A stretch of 29,300 nucleotides of DNA, from positions 1-29,300 of the IMG/VR virus record IMGVR_UViG_3300023503_000004; one strand, written 5' to 3'. The translations under genes were made by a program, and so were the position numbers. The DNA comes from a virus. Of this stretch, positions 7,411 to 16,862 are shown one piece after another; the first letter of the stretch is position 1; every line of letters starts with the position of its first letter. The notes beneath the pieces were generated by a model that did no database searches, was not told the DNA's origin, and saw nothing but the letters and a program-made list of their open reading frames with translations.

Positions 7411-7889
7411 GGCTCGTCCTCCTCGAGATACGCGACCACCACCACCGGGAACTCGCCGTCACGGCCGGCGGTCGACGGCGGATCGAGCCGCAGGCGGCGG
7501 AACCGCACGTCGTAGGAGACGTCGGCGACCAGGGGCCGTTCCCCGGTCACGATCGCTTGGCCGCCGGCCACGAGCACGGCGAGCGGCTGTTTGCCGTGCC
7601 AGGTCCACTCGATCCCGCCAGACGGCGCATGGCGCAGCGGGACGGGCTTCTCGTCCACCACCTCGAGCCGTTCGCTCCGCCGGCGCGTCACCTCCCCCTC
7701 GTCGACGATGTTGCCGGCCGACGCGGCGGCGCCGGCGAACAGCACGCCCGGCGGCAGGTAGAGCAGGAAATACACCGGCGCCCCGCCGCACGGCACATTG
7801 CCGTCCGGATGGGCGGCGTCGTCGAGTTCGAGCGCGGCCTCGCCGGGGCCGGCGTCCCGGCCGAACGCCACAACGGTCGTGAGCTTCAT
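7407..7889 (-). CDS. Tail-region protein, unknown
   Basis: A 160-residue protein. The start at 7889 is chosen for the ATGA overlap with the large hub gene's stop; the frame is open further upstream, but that part shadows the hub gene. The sequence is beta-rich with a glycine/proline-rich middle (GGAPVYFLLYLPPGVLF) and ends EFPVVVVAYLEEDEP. No known motif. Position directly after the hub protein suggests a tail-tip partner. Confidence 0.55.
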   Translation of the reverse strand: MKLTTVVAFGRDAGPGEAALELDDAAHPDGNVPCGGAPVYFLLYLPPGVLFAGAAASAGNIVDEGEVTRRRSERLEVVDEKPVPLRHAPSGGIEWTWHGKQPLAVLVAGGQAIVTGERPLVADVSYDVRFRRLRLDPPSTAGRDGEFPVVVVAYLEEDEP

Positions 7890-10321
7890 CCATCCTTCTC
7901 CATGACGAGCTGGGCCGGCCCGATGCGCGTCCCGCGCACCCGCCACAGGTGACAGGCGGTGCGGTACGTGAGCCGGAGCAGGGACTCGGCCGGCTCGTCC
8001 GCCGTGACCGAACCGTCCGCGGTCACGGTCACCCCGCCGAGATCGGTCTCGAGCCAGCGGTGGCTCACGACCTCGGCCACCGGATAGGCAACGCTCCCGC
8101 CGCCGGCCACGATCTCGATCTCTTCGGTCTTTTCCATCTCCTCGACGCCGAGCGGCTCGATGCTCACCCAGTCCCCGGCCGTGGTCCGCAGCGTGGCGAC
8201 CGGCGCGGCTGGCGCCGGCACGGTCCAGCCCCGCACGAGATACATGGCGGGTGACACCTCCTCGACCTCGAGCCGGCCGTCGGCCATGTCCACCGCCCGG
8301 TCGGTGACGAGCACTTCGTTGATCACGTCGCGCGGGTCGAACCGCTCGGAGAGCCGGAACACGTTGTCGTCCGCAGACAGCCACGCCGCCGGCTGCGCCG
8401 TTGCCCACTCGCTCGGCTGGACCGGGTATTCCGGTATCACGTGGAGGGAGCCGTCCGGCGCCGACTGGAGCACGCCGCCGACCGTGGCGGCCAGCCGCCG
8501 CAGGATGGCGATGGGCGGCTCGTCGCTGGCGAACAGGGTCGCGGCCGGGATGTGCCAGTCCACAACGGACCAGACCAGGGTGACCCCGGCCGCCGCGGCG
8601 AGTGCGCCGGCGATCCCGCTCGCCATCCCAGGGCCGAGATCGCCGGAGATCGGCGACGACCACGGCGCATCAAGCCGGGCCGCCGGACTGACGCAGGAGA
8701 TCCGGTAGGCGCTGGTCCCGTGCTCGGCATCGCGGCCGCGGGACTCGACGACGAGAGCAAACGTCGTGGCATCGACGGTCACGGTGACCGGCGTCCACCT
8801 GGCGGCCGCAAGCCATGCCGCATGCTCCAGCACGGTCAGCTCGCAGGAGAGGCAGTATTGGTCCAGCGAGCCGGAGATCTCGACCGCGGCCGGCTCCACG
8901 GACACGGAGCCGATCCGCGCCGACACTTCGACCGCCTGCCGCAGCGCCGCGCCGGCCGGCATGGCCCACGGCTGGGCGCACACGCCACGCACCGGATCGC
9001 CGGGCCGCAGATCCCACGCCTGCCGGCAAACCCCGACGGGCCGCGAACCACAAACAGCGTATGGTTGACGGCAGACGCCCCTGGCAGATGCCGCGATGCC
9101 GTAGGGCTGCTTGCACACGCCTCTGGCCGGGCGGGCGTCGCCGTAGGGCTGCGCGCAAACCCCCAGCGGCCGCGCCGCGTCGTCGTACGGCTGGACGCAC
9201 GCGGCGCGGGCCACGGGCGCGTCGCCGTACGGTTGGACACAGGAGGCGCGCACCTGCGCGAGTTCGCCGATGGTCAGCAACTGGTCTACCGCTGCACGGT
9301 GGAACGTCCGCACCCAGTCGGCGCCACGCGCAACGGTCGAAACGGCGATCAGGGCTATCGCGCCTTTGAAGAAATCGGAATTTGAGGTGGTGTCCCACTC
9401 TTGAGCGATAGAGAACCGGCCGTCGGACGGCACGTCGTTGACCGACGCGAAAGGGAAGTCTCCGCCTGTGTCCTCGGCGGCGTCGATATACAGCCGCGTG
9501 TCGCCGGTAAGCGCCCTGGAGATTGAGAACGTTCGCCAGACGTCATCGGTTACTCCAGACGTTGCCGCGTAATGGTCTGTCGGCTGGTCGTACACAGATA
9601 TTTCTCCGGTCGCTCCATTAACGGAGAACAGCAGCGGGTTTTCGACCCCATCGTTGCTATTGAATCCTGCCAGCCGGCCCCATGTCGCGCTGTACCCCCC
9701 TGGTGTCCGCATCTGCACGTCGATGGTCAGATCCCCGCCGGAGACGAGAGGACACAGTCCGTCGCCCCGCAACCAGTCGTCCACCCCGTCGAACGACAGG
9801 GCCTTGCCAACCGGCCCGGCGACCACGTTGCCGGCGCCCATGCCGCCGTTCACCGTCAGGTTGACATTGCCGACGGAATCCGCGATGGAGCCGCCGGACG
9901 GGTCAACCCCGAGGTGCCACACCGCAGCGTAGCCGTTGGACCACACCGCCGCGGCTGGCGCGCTGCCGGTGGCGCCGACGTGGGCGGTGTTGTCGGCGTG
10001 GGCCGCGTCGTAGTAGAGGGCGAGTTTCGTCGAGCCGCCGGCGGCGATTCGCGGCGCCCGCACCCAGAGCTGGGCCGATTGCGCCGTCGCGTCCCACCGT
10101 GCCACCTCGACGTAGCACTCGGCGCCGGTGGCCAGGTCCTCGATGGCGATTTTCAGCGACGAGCCGCCCAGCTCGGCGAACACCGCCGTGCAGTCGTAAC
10201 CGTTGAGCCCGGATGACGCCGACAGGTTGACCAGCACGGGAAAGTCGATCAGGTCGGACGAAAGACCAGTCCCGTCGATGAGCAGCGTCAAGCGTTTTGC
10301 CGTCTCCCACCCCGCCAGCAT
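7886..10321 (-). CDS. Large tail-tip protein: DUF2341, LamG-like lectin, Cys-repeat and hub-like domains
   Basis: About 811 residues. The ATG at 10321 overlaps the upstream stop (TGATG); a GTG at 10333 is an alternative. Visible order: a DUF2341-type domain (about 15-115, FPVLVNLS...VEVARWDATAQSAQLWVRAP...TKLALYYDAA). Next is a LamG/concanavalin-like beta sandwich (about 130-345, AAVWHLG...ALSFDGVDDWL...LTIDVQMRT...GAIALIAV). Then come seven repeats of 13-16 residues built on C-x-Q-P-Y (about 357-456). The C-terminal part resembles phage tail-hub proteins (about 460-811, PPIAILRRLAATVGGVLQ, GSLHVIPEYP, FDPRDVINEVLVTDR). The first two domains usually bind carbohydrate. I infer a tail-tip hub carrying its own adhesin. 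Confidence 0.72.
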   Translation of the reverse strand: MLAGWETAKRLTLLIDGTGLSSDLIDFPVLVNLSASSGLNGYDCTAVFAELGGSSLKIAIEDLATGAECYVEVARWDATAQSAQLWVRAPRIAAGGSTKLALYYDAAHADNTAHVGATGSAPAAAVWSNGYAAVWHLGVDPSGGSIADSVGNVNLTVNGGMGAGNVVAGPVGKALSFDGVDDWLRGDGLCPLVSGGDLTIDVQMRTPGGYSATWGRLAGFNSNDGVENPLLFSVNGATGEISVYDQPTDHYAATSGVTDDVWRTFSISRALTGDTRLYIDAAEDTGGDFPFASVNDVPSDGRFSIAQEWDTTSNSDFFKGAIALIAVSTVARGADWVRTFHRAAVDQLLTIGELAQVRASCVQPYGDAPVARAACVQPYDDAARPLGVCAQPYGDARPARGVCKQPYGIAASARGVCRQPYAVCGSRPVGVCRQAWDLRPGDPVRGVCAQPWAMPAGAALRQAVEVSARIGSVSVEPAAVEISGSLDQYCLSCELTVLEHAAWLAAARWTPVTVTVDATTFALVVESRGRDAEHGTSAYRISCVSPAARLDAPWSSPISGDLGPGMASGIAGALAAAAGVTLVWSVVDWHIPAATLFASDEPPIAILRRLAATVGGVLQSAPDGSLHVIPEYPVQPSEWATAQPAAWLSADDNVFRLSERFDPRDVINEVLVTDRAVDMADGRLEVEEVSPAMYLVRGWTVPAPAAPVATLRTTAGDWVSIEPLGVEEMEKTEEIEIVAGGGSVAYPVAEVVSHRWLETDLGGVTVTADGSVTADEPAESLLRLTYRTACHLWRVRGTRIGPAQLVMEKDG

Positions 10322-10641
10322 CAGCGCACCCACTCCTCATGGCCGCAGGCGCGGCACAGCCGCACGGCCCGCCACGGCCCGCCCACCCTGGTGCAGGCCG
10401 ACACGTTGACCGGCAGTTCGGCGTACCCGGGCCGGCCGCACGCCGGGCAGCGCAACGCGTCCCGCTCCGCATCGCGCCGCAGCCGCGCCCTTGCCGTCCT
10501 CCCGGCCAGCCGCTCGCGCCGGACGTGCTCGGCGATCCGCTCGCGGACAACCCGCACGTCCGTGATCCCGGCCGCCTCGGCCTGGGTGAGCACGGCGAGC
10601 ACGTGCTGCAGGTGCGGCGTTGGATAGGCGTCCAGGCGCAT
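10321..10641 (-). CDS. Small zinc-ribbon phage protein
   Basis: About 106 residues from the ATG at 10641, which overlaps the preceding stop (TGATG); ATGs at 10653 and 10647 are alternatives. The N-terminal half is helical (HLQHVLAVLTQAEAAGITDVRVVRERIAEHV) and Arg-rich. The C-terminal half has CPACG and, about 33 residues later, CRACG, a four-cysteine zinc ribbon. It lies between tail-tip genes. It may be a structural metal-binding protein or an assembly factor; DNA binding is possible but unsupported. Confidence 0.6.
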   Translation of the reverse strand: MRLDAYPTPHLQHVLAVLTQAEAAGITDVRVVRERIAEHVRRERLAGRTARARLRRDAERDALRCPACGRPGYAELPVNVSACTRVGGPWRAVRLCRACGHEEWVR

Positions 10642-11495
10642 CAGCATGTCCATGTGTACGTGTCAACGTAGCGGGCGCACGTCTCACAGTCCGGCGGGTC
10701 GCTCGGGCATCCTGTGAAATATATCATGCACGTGATCCCGTAATCAGCGGCGTTTATTGGACCGGAACACTGCTGGGCGTCGGCCGTGATCGTGGCCGGG
10801 CTGCATTCAGGGGCGACGGCCATGATCTTCTTCGTCGCGCCGGCAATCGTCGTGACATATTCATAGGTGCCCACCCATGGGAAGCACGACGCCTCGCAAT
10901 GGGATTGTTGCACCCACTGCCCGTTGGTGGACCGCACGTATCCAGCGGTCTGGTTGCCGCAGGCGTCCGTGACCGTGACCGTGGCCGCGCCACAGGCCGT
11001 GGCGTCGGTGTACAGATAGGTCGCGGCCGTATCCGTCTCGCCCGTGGTCATGTCGTGGCCCGGATTGAGCCAGAATCCCCGGCCGGACACGTGCCAGGTG
11101 TACGGGCCACGGCCGCCGGTCACCGCGACAGCGCACGACGAGCCGGGCGTCACGACCTCGGCCGAGGTATCCGTATCCCAAGCGGGCGGCGCGACGTCCG
11201 CGCAGCAGGCCCGCTCAGGCAACCGCATCCTGGTGACCTTCTTCCCGCATTTCCCGCCTGCCGGGATATTGCGCCAACGGATCTCCACGATCCTACCTTG
11301 CTCGTCGCGACCGTTATTCAGGGTGATACCGAGCCGTTCAAGGATTTCCTCCTCGGTGAAGCCATGCCAGTCCTCGGTTCGTTCTTGGCAGGGGACAGGA
11401 TCGCCGGGCTCGCAACACCACTGCTCGCGCTCCTCGGCCGTGAGCCACGGCGTGTCCGGCTCACGGGTGCGCATCTCAGTCGCGATTACGCGCAT
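10641..11495 (-). CDS. Cysteine-rich minor tail protein with Ig-like segment
   Basis: A 284-residue protein starting four bases after the preceding stop. It has more than fifteen cysteines, including CC pairs near residues 27 and 97. The central part (GGRGPYTWHVSGRGFWL...TYLYTDATACGAATVTVTDACG, about 127-185) has the strand pattern of bacterial Ig-like domains in surface proteins. The C-terminus is again Cys-rich (CPSDPPDCETCARYVDTYTWTC). Such cysteine density in a virion protein suggests disulphides or metal sites at the tail tip. Exact role unknown. Confidence 0.6.
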   Translation of the reverse strand: MRVIATEMRTREPDTPWLTAEEREQWCCEPGDPVPCQERTEDWHGFTEEEILERLGITLNNGRDEQGRIVEIRWRNIPAGGKCGKKVTRMRLPERACCADVAPPAWDTDTSAEVVTPGSSCAVAVTGGRGPYTWHVSGRGFWLNPGHDMTTGETDTAATYLYTDATACGAATVTVTDACGNQTAGYVRSTNGQWVQQSHCEASCFPWVGTYEYVTTIAGATKKIMAVAPECSPATITADAQQCSGPINAADYGITCMIYFTGCPSDPPDCETCARYVDTYTWTC

Positions 11496-11499
11496 GCCA

Positions 11500-12282
11500 T
11501 CAGCCCCCCTCGTCGCACGGCGCCGGTTCCACGGTATCGGACAGCACCTCGCCAGAGCAGGCGTCCACCTCGATCACCCGCTTCACGCATGCATCCCTGC
11601 TGCCGCCGCCAGAGCCGTCGACGGTGAACGCCACGCCGCCCGAGCATCCGGACACCGGCGGCGGCTCCACGGTGAGCCGCTCGACCTTGCCCGAATAGAC
11701 GGCCATGACCTCTGCCCGGCCGCCGGCCGGCAGGGATAGGGTCCAGTCCTCGCGCGCCGACCTGGCACGCACGTCCAGGGTGCCGATCACCCCGCCGCCG
11801 CCGCCGATCGTGATCACAGGGCCGGACCATGTGAGCGCTGGAGGAGGGATGCGGCGGCCGAACACATCGAAAACCGGGCCAGACCAGGACGCGGCCGTGA
11901 CAGCCGTCACACCCTTGCGCGCCAGGTCCACCGCCACATCGTCGGGATCGACCGGGGCCGTGGTCGTGATCTCCTCCCCCCGCCTGACCGGCCCGGACAG
12001 CTCGCCCTTGCTCGTGGCCATGGAATACGGCAGGTCTGGCCGCGACTTGAGGACATGGATAGTGGTTTCGATCCGCCCTTTGCCGTTGCACCCGGCCTGG
12101 TACTCCGCATAGAGGTCAAAGAGATTCCACACCGACGGTTGCCGGCCCTGCTCGGCCAGCCAGCCGGTGAACCCGCCAGGATGCTCGCTCGGCCATGGCT
12201 CCTTTTCCAGCCGCAGCCAATCGAACGCCTGCGTGGCGCTCGCCTCCGGCCGGAAGACTATTGTCGTCCACACGTTTGACAT
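11500..12282 (-). CDS. Tail-region structural protein, unknown
   Basis: A 260-residue protein. The ATG at 12282 overlaps the upstream stop as TGATG; the longer upstream frame is a shadow of the preceding gene. The N-terminal half has a Trp-rich segment (SNVWTTIVFRP...FDWLRLEKEPWPSEHPGGFTGWL). The C-terminal half is glycine- and cysteine-rich (PVITIGGGGGVIG, SGCSGGVAF, DACVKRVIEVDACSG). Beta-rich, no enzyme motif. It shares cysteine richness with the next two genes, consistent with a set of tail-tip proteins that assemble together. Confidence 0.58.
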   Translation of the reverse strand: MSNVWTTIVFRPEASATQAFDWLRLEKEPWPSEHPGGFTGWLAEQGRQPSVWNLFDLYAEYQAGCNGKGRIETTIHVLKSRPDLPYSMATSKGELSGPVRRGEEITTTAPVDPDDVAVDLARKGVTAVTAASWSGPVFDVFGRRIPPPALTWSGPVITIGGGGGVIGTLDVRARSAREDWTLSLPAGGRAEVMAVYSGKVERLTVEPPPVSGCSGGVAFTVDGSGGGSRDACVKRVIEVDACSGEVLSDTVEPAPCDEGG

Positions 12283-13289
12283 CACAGGGACTCCCCGGCG
12301 AACACCATGACCGCCTGGTCGCCGGAGAGCGAGCCGGCGCCTGCCGGCACCACCCGCCTCTCCCAGATTGGCACCGCGGCCGGATGGGTCTGGAAGACGA
12401 TGGTGTCGCCCACGGCCCAGGTTCCGCCCCAGCCGGCGGCGGCCAGGGTGAAGTACGGTTTGGACCAGTCTGGGTTCTGCGGCGCGAAGTCGGTGGAAAT
12501 GTCGCCGGTCCCGACATCGCCAACCGTGTCTCCGGACACCTGGAACGTGGAGGCCGACGTGAAGGTAAGGGTCCACGTCTCCTCGATGGTGCCGATGTTG
12601 TCGAGCACGATGGGCGAGCCGGCCTCGTCGTAGGTGCCCGCGGTCGATGTCTCCACCCAGTTGTCAAACGAGGCCTGCACGTCGCCGGTGAGGAGCACGG
12701 AGGACACCCGGCCACCGGCCGCCACGGTGTAGCTGTTGGCGAGCGGCGTGGCCGTGGTGATGGTCACATCGGCGCCCGCGACGGACACCGCGTCGATGAC
12801 CAGTTCCTCTTCGTTACCGGTGGTGGCGTCCGGCGTCGCCTTGTCCGTGATGCGGATCGTGTCGCCGGCCTGGAAGATCCCGGTGATCGACGGGTCCTCA
12901 CAGGTCACCACCAGGCTGTTCGCCCCGGCCGCGACGTCGGCCTTGAGCGGAGCGCTGCCGTAGATTCGTTCCGAGCCGGTGATGTCCGCCTGGGTGTCGC
13001 GCCGGCCGGCGGCGAAAAAGACGACGTAATCGTCGCCCGGGGTCGGCGCATCGAGGAAGATGCGGCCACCGTAGAGTTTCAGGTCGGCGTCGTTGTCCAC
13101 CTTGGCCCACACCTTGCGGTATTTGGTCGAGCCCGCGGCCCGCTCGGCCTTGAACACGTGCGGCCAGACATTCTGGACCACGCCGGAGACGACCTGGTCG
13201 GCGCTCATCCGGCCGCCGTTCGCCGCCGGATCGGCGTCCGAGATCATGGTGGACTTGTAGAACACGAGTTCGGAGTCGATGATGGCCAT
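12282..13289 (-). CDS. Conserved-type phage structural protein (tail), function unknown
   Basis: A 335-residue protein starting at 13289. It opens MAIIDSELVFYKS and has ISDADPAANGGRMSADQVVSGVVQNVWPHVFKAERAAG near the N-terminus, a pattern I associate with phage tail proteins of unknown name. A middle segment (DTIRITDK...EEELVIDAVSVAGADVTITTATPLANSYTV) looks like a short beta-barrel insertion domain. The C-terminus contains WERRVVPAGA. Downstream of the tape measure, it may belong to the distal tail or baseplate. Confidence 0.6.
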   Translation of the reverse strand: MAIIDSELVFYKSTMISDADPAANGGRMSADQVVSGVVQNVWPHVFKAERAAGSTKYRKVWAKVDNDADLKLYGGRIFLDAPTPGDDYVVFFAAGRRDTQADITGSERIYGSAPLKADVAAGANSLVVTCEDPSITGIFQAGDTIRITDKATPDATTGNEEELVIDAVSVAGADVTITTATPLANSYTVAAGGRVSSVLLTGDVQASFDNWVETSTAGTYDEAGSPIVLDNIGTIEETWTLTFTSASTFQVSGDTVGDVGTGDISTDFAPQNPDWSKPYFTLAAAGWGGTWAVGDTIVFQTHPAAVPIWERRVVPAGAGSLSGDQAVMVFAGESL

Positions 13290-13292
13290 GCC

Positions 13293-13670
13293 TCACACCT
13301 CGATCAGGGTAACGGTGCCGACGTAGTGGTCCGCCGCATCCGGGTCGGCGAGATCGATGACCGGCCGGACATCCACGCCGCCAGCCTTGACCACCACGTC
13401 GTAGGTCGCGGCGCCGGTGTCGAGCGTCACCACGTCCTGGGCCGCCTCCAACGCCTTGATCTGCTCGACTTGCGACCGAGTGAAAAACCCCTTGTAGCGG
13501 CCCCCCTCGTCCGTGGCCTCGAGGACCAGCTCGCGGCCGCCGGAGACCGGTGCCCACTGGATCACGGCCCGGCCGAGGATGGTCCGCCGCACCGACTGGC
13601 CCGCTGCCGGATAGGCGAATTCGCCGGCAAGGATGATGTTGTCGTCCAGGTCGATGGCCCCCAGCATCAT
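13293..13670 (-). CDS. Small tail protein downstream of the tape measure, unknown
   Basis: A 125-residue protein. Its start overlaps the tape-measure stop (ATGA at 13670-13667). It is beta-rich with GRELVLEATDEGGRYKGFFTRSQVEQIKALEA in the middle and ends HYVGTVTLIEV. The gene immediately after the tape measure in lambda-like phages encodes a distal-tail or tail-tip component, so that is the best positional guess; the sequence itself is not recognised. Confidence 0.6.
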   Translation of the reverse strand: MMLGAIDLDDNIILAGEFAYPAAGQSVRRTILGRAVIQWAPVSGGRELVLEATDEGGRYKGFFTRSQVEQIKALEAAQDVVTLDTGAATYDVVVKAGGVDVRPVIDLADPDAADHYVGTVTLIEV

Positions 13671-16600
13671 CGCGACGCCAACCTCCGCATGCGGTCGAGG
13701 TCACGCAACAACCGCTCGGCGGTCATGCTGTCGGTCCGCAGCCTGGCCGGCGCGGCGGCCCCGGGCAGGGTCAGGTTGACGGTGATCTCGCCACCGCCGG
13801 CCCCGGCCGCGACCGGGCCGCCGGCCGCGAACATGGCAGGCGCCTGGATCTCCGGCAGGCCGGCCACGAGCCCGCCGAGCCGCGCGCGGATCCGGTCGCC
13901 GATGTCCAGCCGCATGGCGTTGAGCGCGGCGAACAGCCCGGCGCCGTAGCGCGCGACCGCCTCCTTGCGGATCACGAACTCGCCGGCCTCGAGCAGGGCC
14001 GAGATCCGGTCGCCGCCACCGTAGCCCGGCAGCCGGCCGCCGGACTGCAGCCCAACGGCCCCGCCGGCAGCCTTCTTCTCGATGGTCCGCACGAAGATGC
14101 GCTTGGTCGCGTCCCGGGTGAGCCGCTCGATGGCGTCCTCGGCCTCGCGCAGCCGCTCGAGCGAGATCTCGATGCGGGCCTGGCGGTCCGCGGTGATCTC
14201 GTCCAGGCGGGCGCGGATCCCGTCGGCCATCTCGGCCCAGATCCGCCGCTGCTTCTCGGCCTCGTCACGTTGGCGCGTGTAAAGCTCGTCGAGCAGCGCG
14301 CCCACGGCGCGCACTCCCTCGATGGCCGTCCGCTTGGTCTCGGCCAGGGTCTTGACCACGACCGCCTCGCCGTCCTTGCCGGTCTTCTTGATCTCCTGCG
14401 CCAGTCCGGCGTACAGGTCGCGGGCCCGGCGCGCCAGGGCTTCGGCCCGCTTGTAGTCACCCTCGGCCATGGCCTTCCTGGCCGCGGCCAGCTTCTCGAC
14501 CGCCTCGCGTTGGCGGTCGGCCCAGTCCGCCTCGGCGCTCATGCCCTTGCGGCCGAGGCTCCGGACCAGGTCCTCGGTCGCCTGCCGCTGGTCGCGGATC
14601 CTGCCATCGAGGTCGCGGACCTTGCGCGCGTACTCGTCCGCCTTGGCGCTTGCCGCCTCGTACGCCTTCCTGGCCGCAGCCTCGAATTTTTCCAGCTGGT
14701 CCGCGGTGGCGGCGACCGCGGCGGCGGCCTCCTTCTGCCCGCCGGTCAGCGCGCCGATCCCCCGGCGCCACGTCCGGGCCGCCTCGTCCCAGACGATGCG
14801 GCCCTCGCGCACTGCCCGGTTGAACTCGGCCATGGTGCGCACGGCCACGCCGGTTTCGTTGGAAATCTTGGCGAGTTTCTGGGCGGTTCGGCCGCGGATG
14901 ATTCCCAACTCCTTCTCGGCCTTCGCCGCTTCCCTGGTCATGCTCTCCACCGTGTCGAGACCGGCTTTCTCCTGGAGCCATTCGCCGAGCATGTATCCGG
15001 CCGCCGCGGCCATCGCCGCGGCCAGCCCCCTGGCAGCAAAGCCCATGACCGTTGATGCGCTGGCCAATCGAAGCAAGTTCGTGGTGGCGGCCGGCGCCTT
15101 CTCCAACAGCCAGGCCGTCATTTCGACATTCGCCAGTTTCATGGCGGCCAATAGGTGCTTTATCCCTAACTGCCAAGCGGCAAGGGCGGTGACGATCCCA
15201 CCAGCGGCTGAAGCTATCACCCATACTACCCCTGGTACTTTCGTCGCTATGCGTGCAAGCGTCGCCAGCGCTTTTGCCGCGGCCAGTACGGCAGGCGCCA
15301 TGGTGTCGCCAATGGCGATGCCGAGCCCCTCGGCGGCGGAGCGCAGTTCGCGCAATGCGCCGCCGATTCCCTTTTCCTTCTCGACGGCTATCCGCTCCGC
15401 CGTGCCCTCGACATCGCGCAGGCTCTCGTCGTACTTCCGCAGCGCGTCCACGCCCATGCCGAGCAGCCCGGCGATCCCGGGGCCGGCCTCCTGGCCGAAC
15501 AGTTTGACGAGCTCGGTCACGCCGGCACCCTTCTTCTCCAAGTCGGCCAGGATGTCGATGAACGGCCGGATGTTGCCGCTGGAATCCTTGACCTCCAGGC
15601 CAAGGTCGGCGATGGCCTGCTTGACCATTCTCGTCGGCCGCGCCAGGCGCGACAGCGCGCCGCGCAGCGCCGTGCCGGCCCGCTCGCCCTTGATGCCGGC
15701 GTCGTGCATCTTGGCGAGCACCGCGGCCACGGTGGTGAAATCCTGGCCCGCGGCCTTGGCGATCGGCCCCACGTAGCTGAAGGCGGCGCCCAGCTCCTCG
15801 AGGGTCGAGTTCGAGGAATTCGTCGCCGCCACCAGGATGTCGTTCACCGCGGCCAAATCCTCGGCCTGGATCTGGAACCCGCTCATGATGTTGGTCACGA
15901 TGTCGGCGGCCCGGCCCAGGTCGGTCGATGTGGCGGACGCAAGCCGCAGCACGGCCGGCAACGCCTGCATCGACTTTTCCGCCCCGAACCCGGCCCGCGC
16001 CAGAAAGAGCAGGGCCTCGCCGGCCTGGCGCGCCGAGTACGGCGTCTCGCGGCCCATGCGCTTCGCCAGGTCCACCATCCGCTCGAACTGGTCCGCCGAG
16101 GCGCCGGACACCGCGCCGACCTGGCGCATGATGTCGTCGAACCCGGCGAAGAGCCGAACGATGCCGGTCGCCGCGCGCGCCGACGCGAACACCCCCAGCA
16201 GCCCGGCCCACCCCTGCTGGATGCGCGTCAAATGCGACGACCAGCCGTTCATCTGCTCCCGGATCGCCGCGATCCGCTGCCTGGCGCGGTCCTCGGCCAC
16301 GGCCATCTCGCGGAAGGTCAGTTTCCCGGACGCCTTCAGGTCCTTGAGGGCGAGCTCCGTCTTGTCGATTTCCTCCTGGAGCTTCTTGAACGGCTGGACG
16401 CCGAGCGCGCGCATGGCGGCGAACACCCGCGCCTGGGCCTGGGTGGCGTCGTGCAGCCGGTTCTGTGCCGCGGCCAGGTCGTTGGTATCGATCTCCGCCT
16501 TGGCGAGCGCGCCGCGCAGGCCGACGATGGCGTCCCGCTCCCTGACCATCTCCGAGGCCAGGCGTCGGACCTCTGCCCGCGCCTGCTCATACGCCGTGGC

Positions 16601-16813
16601 GTCGCCACCATCCTGCATGGCGCGCTTGAGATCGGCGGCCTTGGCGCGCGCGTCCTCGAGCGCCCGCCGCAACCGGCCGAACTTGTCCAGCGCGTCCCGC
16701 AGGGCCTTGATGTTGTCCAGGGACTTCAGATCCCGAGAGAGTTGCTGAAACGCTGACGCCGCCGTGTACTTGCCCTGCAGCTCGATGACGATTTTTCTCG
16801 CGCTTGACGCCAT
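13667..16813 (-). CDS. Tail tape measure protein (TP901-type)
   Basis: A 1048-residue protein starting at 16813. The N-terminal about 200 residues are helical and charged (coiled coil). A PhageMin_Tail-type core follows (about 215-430) with VGAVSGASADQFERMVDLAKRMG, YSARQAGEALLFLARAGF and TSTDLGRAADIVTNIMSGF. Hydrophobic helices follow (about 510-560, VPGVVWVIASAAGGIVTALAAW, and about 600-620, GFAARGLAAAMAAAAGYMLG). Next is a long coiled coil (about 690-900). The C-terminal end (GRLPGYGGGDRISALLEAGEFVIRKEAV) is a motif often seen at the end of tape-measure proteins. It sets tail length and helps DNA injection through the inner membrane. The length, about 1050 residues, would predict a tail of roughly 150 nm. 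Confidence 0.9.
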   Translation of the reverse strand: MASSARKIVIELQGKYTAASAFQQLSRDLKSLDNIKALRDALDKFGRLRRALEDARAKAADLKRAMQDGGDATAYEQARAEVRRLASEMVRERDAIVGLRGALAKAEIDTNDLAAAQNRLHDATQAQARVFAAMRALGVQPFKKLQEEIDKTELALKDLKASGKLTFREMAVAEDRARQRIAAIREQMNGWSSHLTRIQQGWAGLLGVFASARAATGIVRLFAGFDDIMRQVGAVSGASADQFERMVDLAKRMGRETPYSARQAGEALLFLARAGFGAEKSMQALPAVLRLASATSTDLGRAADIVTNIMSGFQIQAEDLAAVNDILVAATNSSNSTLEELGAAFSYVGPIAKAAGQDFTTVAAVLAKMHDAGIKGERAGTALRGALSRLARPTRMVKQAIADLGLEVKDSSGNIRPFIDILADLEKKGAGVTELVKLFGQEAGPGIAGLLGMGVDALRKYDESLRDVEGTAERIAVEKEKGIGGALRELRSAAEGLGIAIGDTMAPAVLAAAKALATLARIATKVPGVVWVIASAAGGIVTALAAWQLGIKHLLAAMKLANVEMTAWLLEKAPAATTNLLRLASASTVMGFAARGLAAAMAAAAGYMLGEWLQEKAGLDTVESMTREAAKAEKELGIIRGRTAQKLAKISNETGVAVRTMAEFNRAVREGRIVWDEAARTWRRGIGALTGGQKEAAAAVAATADQLEKFEAAARKAYEAASAKADEYARKVRDLDGRIRDQRQATEDLVRSLGRKGMSAEADWADRQREAVEKLAAARKAMAEGDYKRAEALARRARDLYAGLAQEIKKTGKDGEAVVVKTLAETKRTAIEGVRAVGALLDELYTRQRDEAEKQRRIWAEMADGIRARLDEITADRQARIEISLERLREAEDAIERLTRDATKRIFVRTIEKKAAGGAVGLQSGGRLPGYGGGDRISALLEAGEFVIRKEAVARYGAGLFAALNAMRLDIGDRIRARLGGLVAGLPEIQAPAMFAAGGPVAAGAGGGEITVNLTLPGAAAPARLRTDSMTAERLLRDLDRMRRLASR

Positions 16814-16862
16814 TGCCTTATCCCTGGAAACGTCGTATCATTTGAGATGGAGGCGCGAGACG

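Noticed and set aside
6525-7952. 475- and 417-codon overlapping plus-strand frames
   Set aside because: Low-complexity Arg/Pro/Ser sequences opposite three coupled genes; no start signals.
2862-10321. Diversity-generating retroelement acting on the fibre genes
   Set aside because: No reverse transcriptase and no template/variable repeat pair with A-biased differences is seen.
12195-13949. 584-codon plus-strand open frame opposite tail genes
   Set aside because: Same GC-driven shadow; composition is Gly/Arg/His-rich and the opposite strand has coupled, plausible tail genes.
14457-16211. 584-codon minus-strand frame inside the tape measure gene
   Set aside because: Alternate frame of the tape measure; Gly/Arg/His-rich and no initiation signal, so it is not an overlapping gene.
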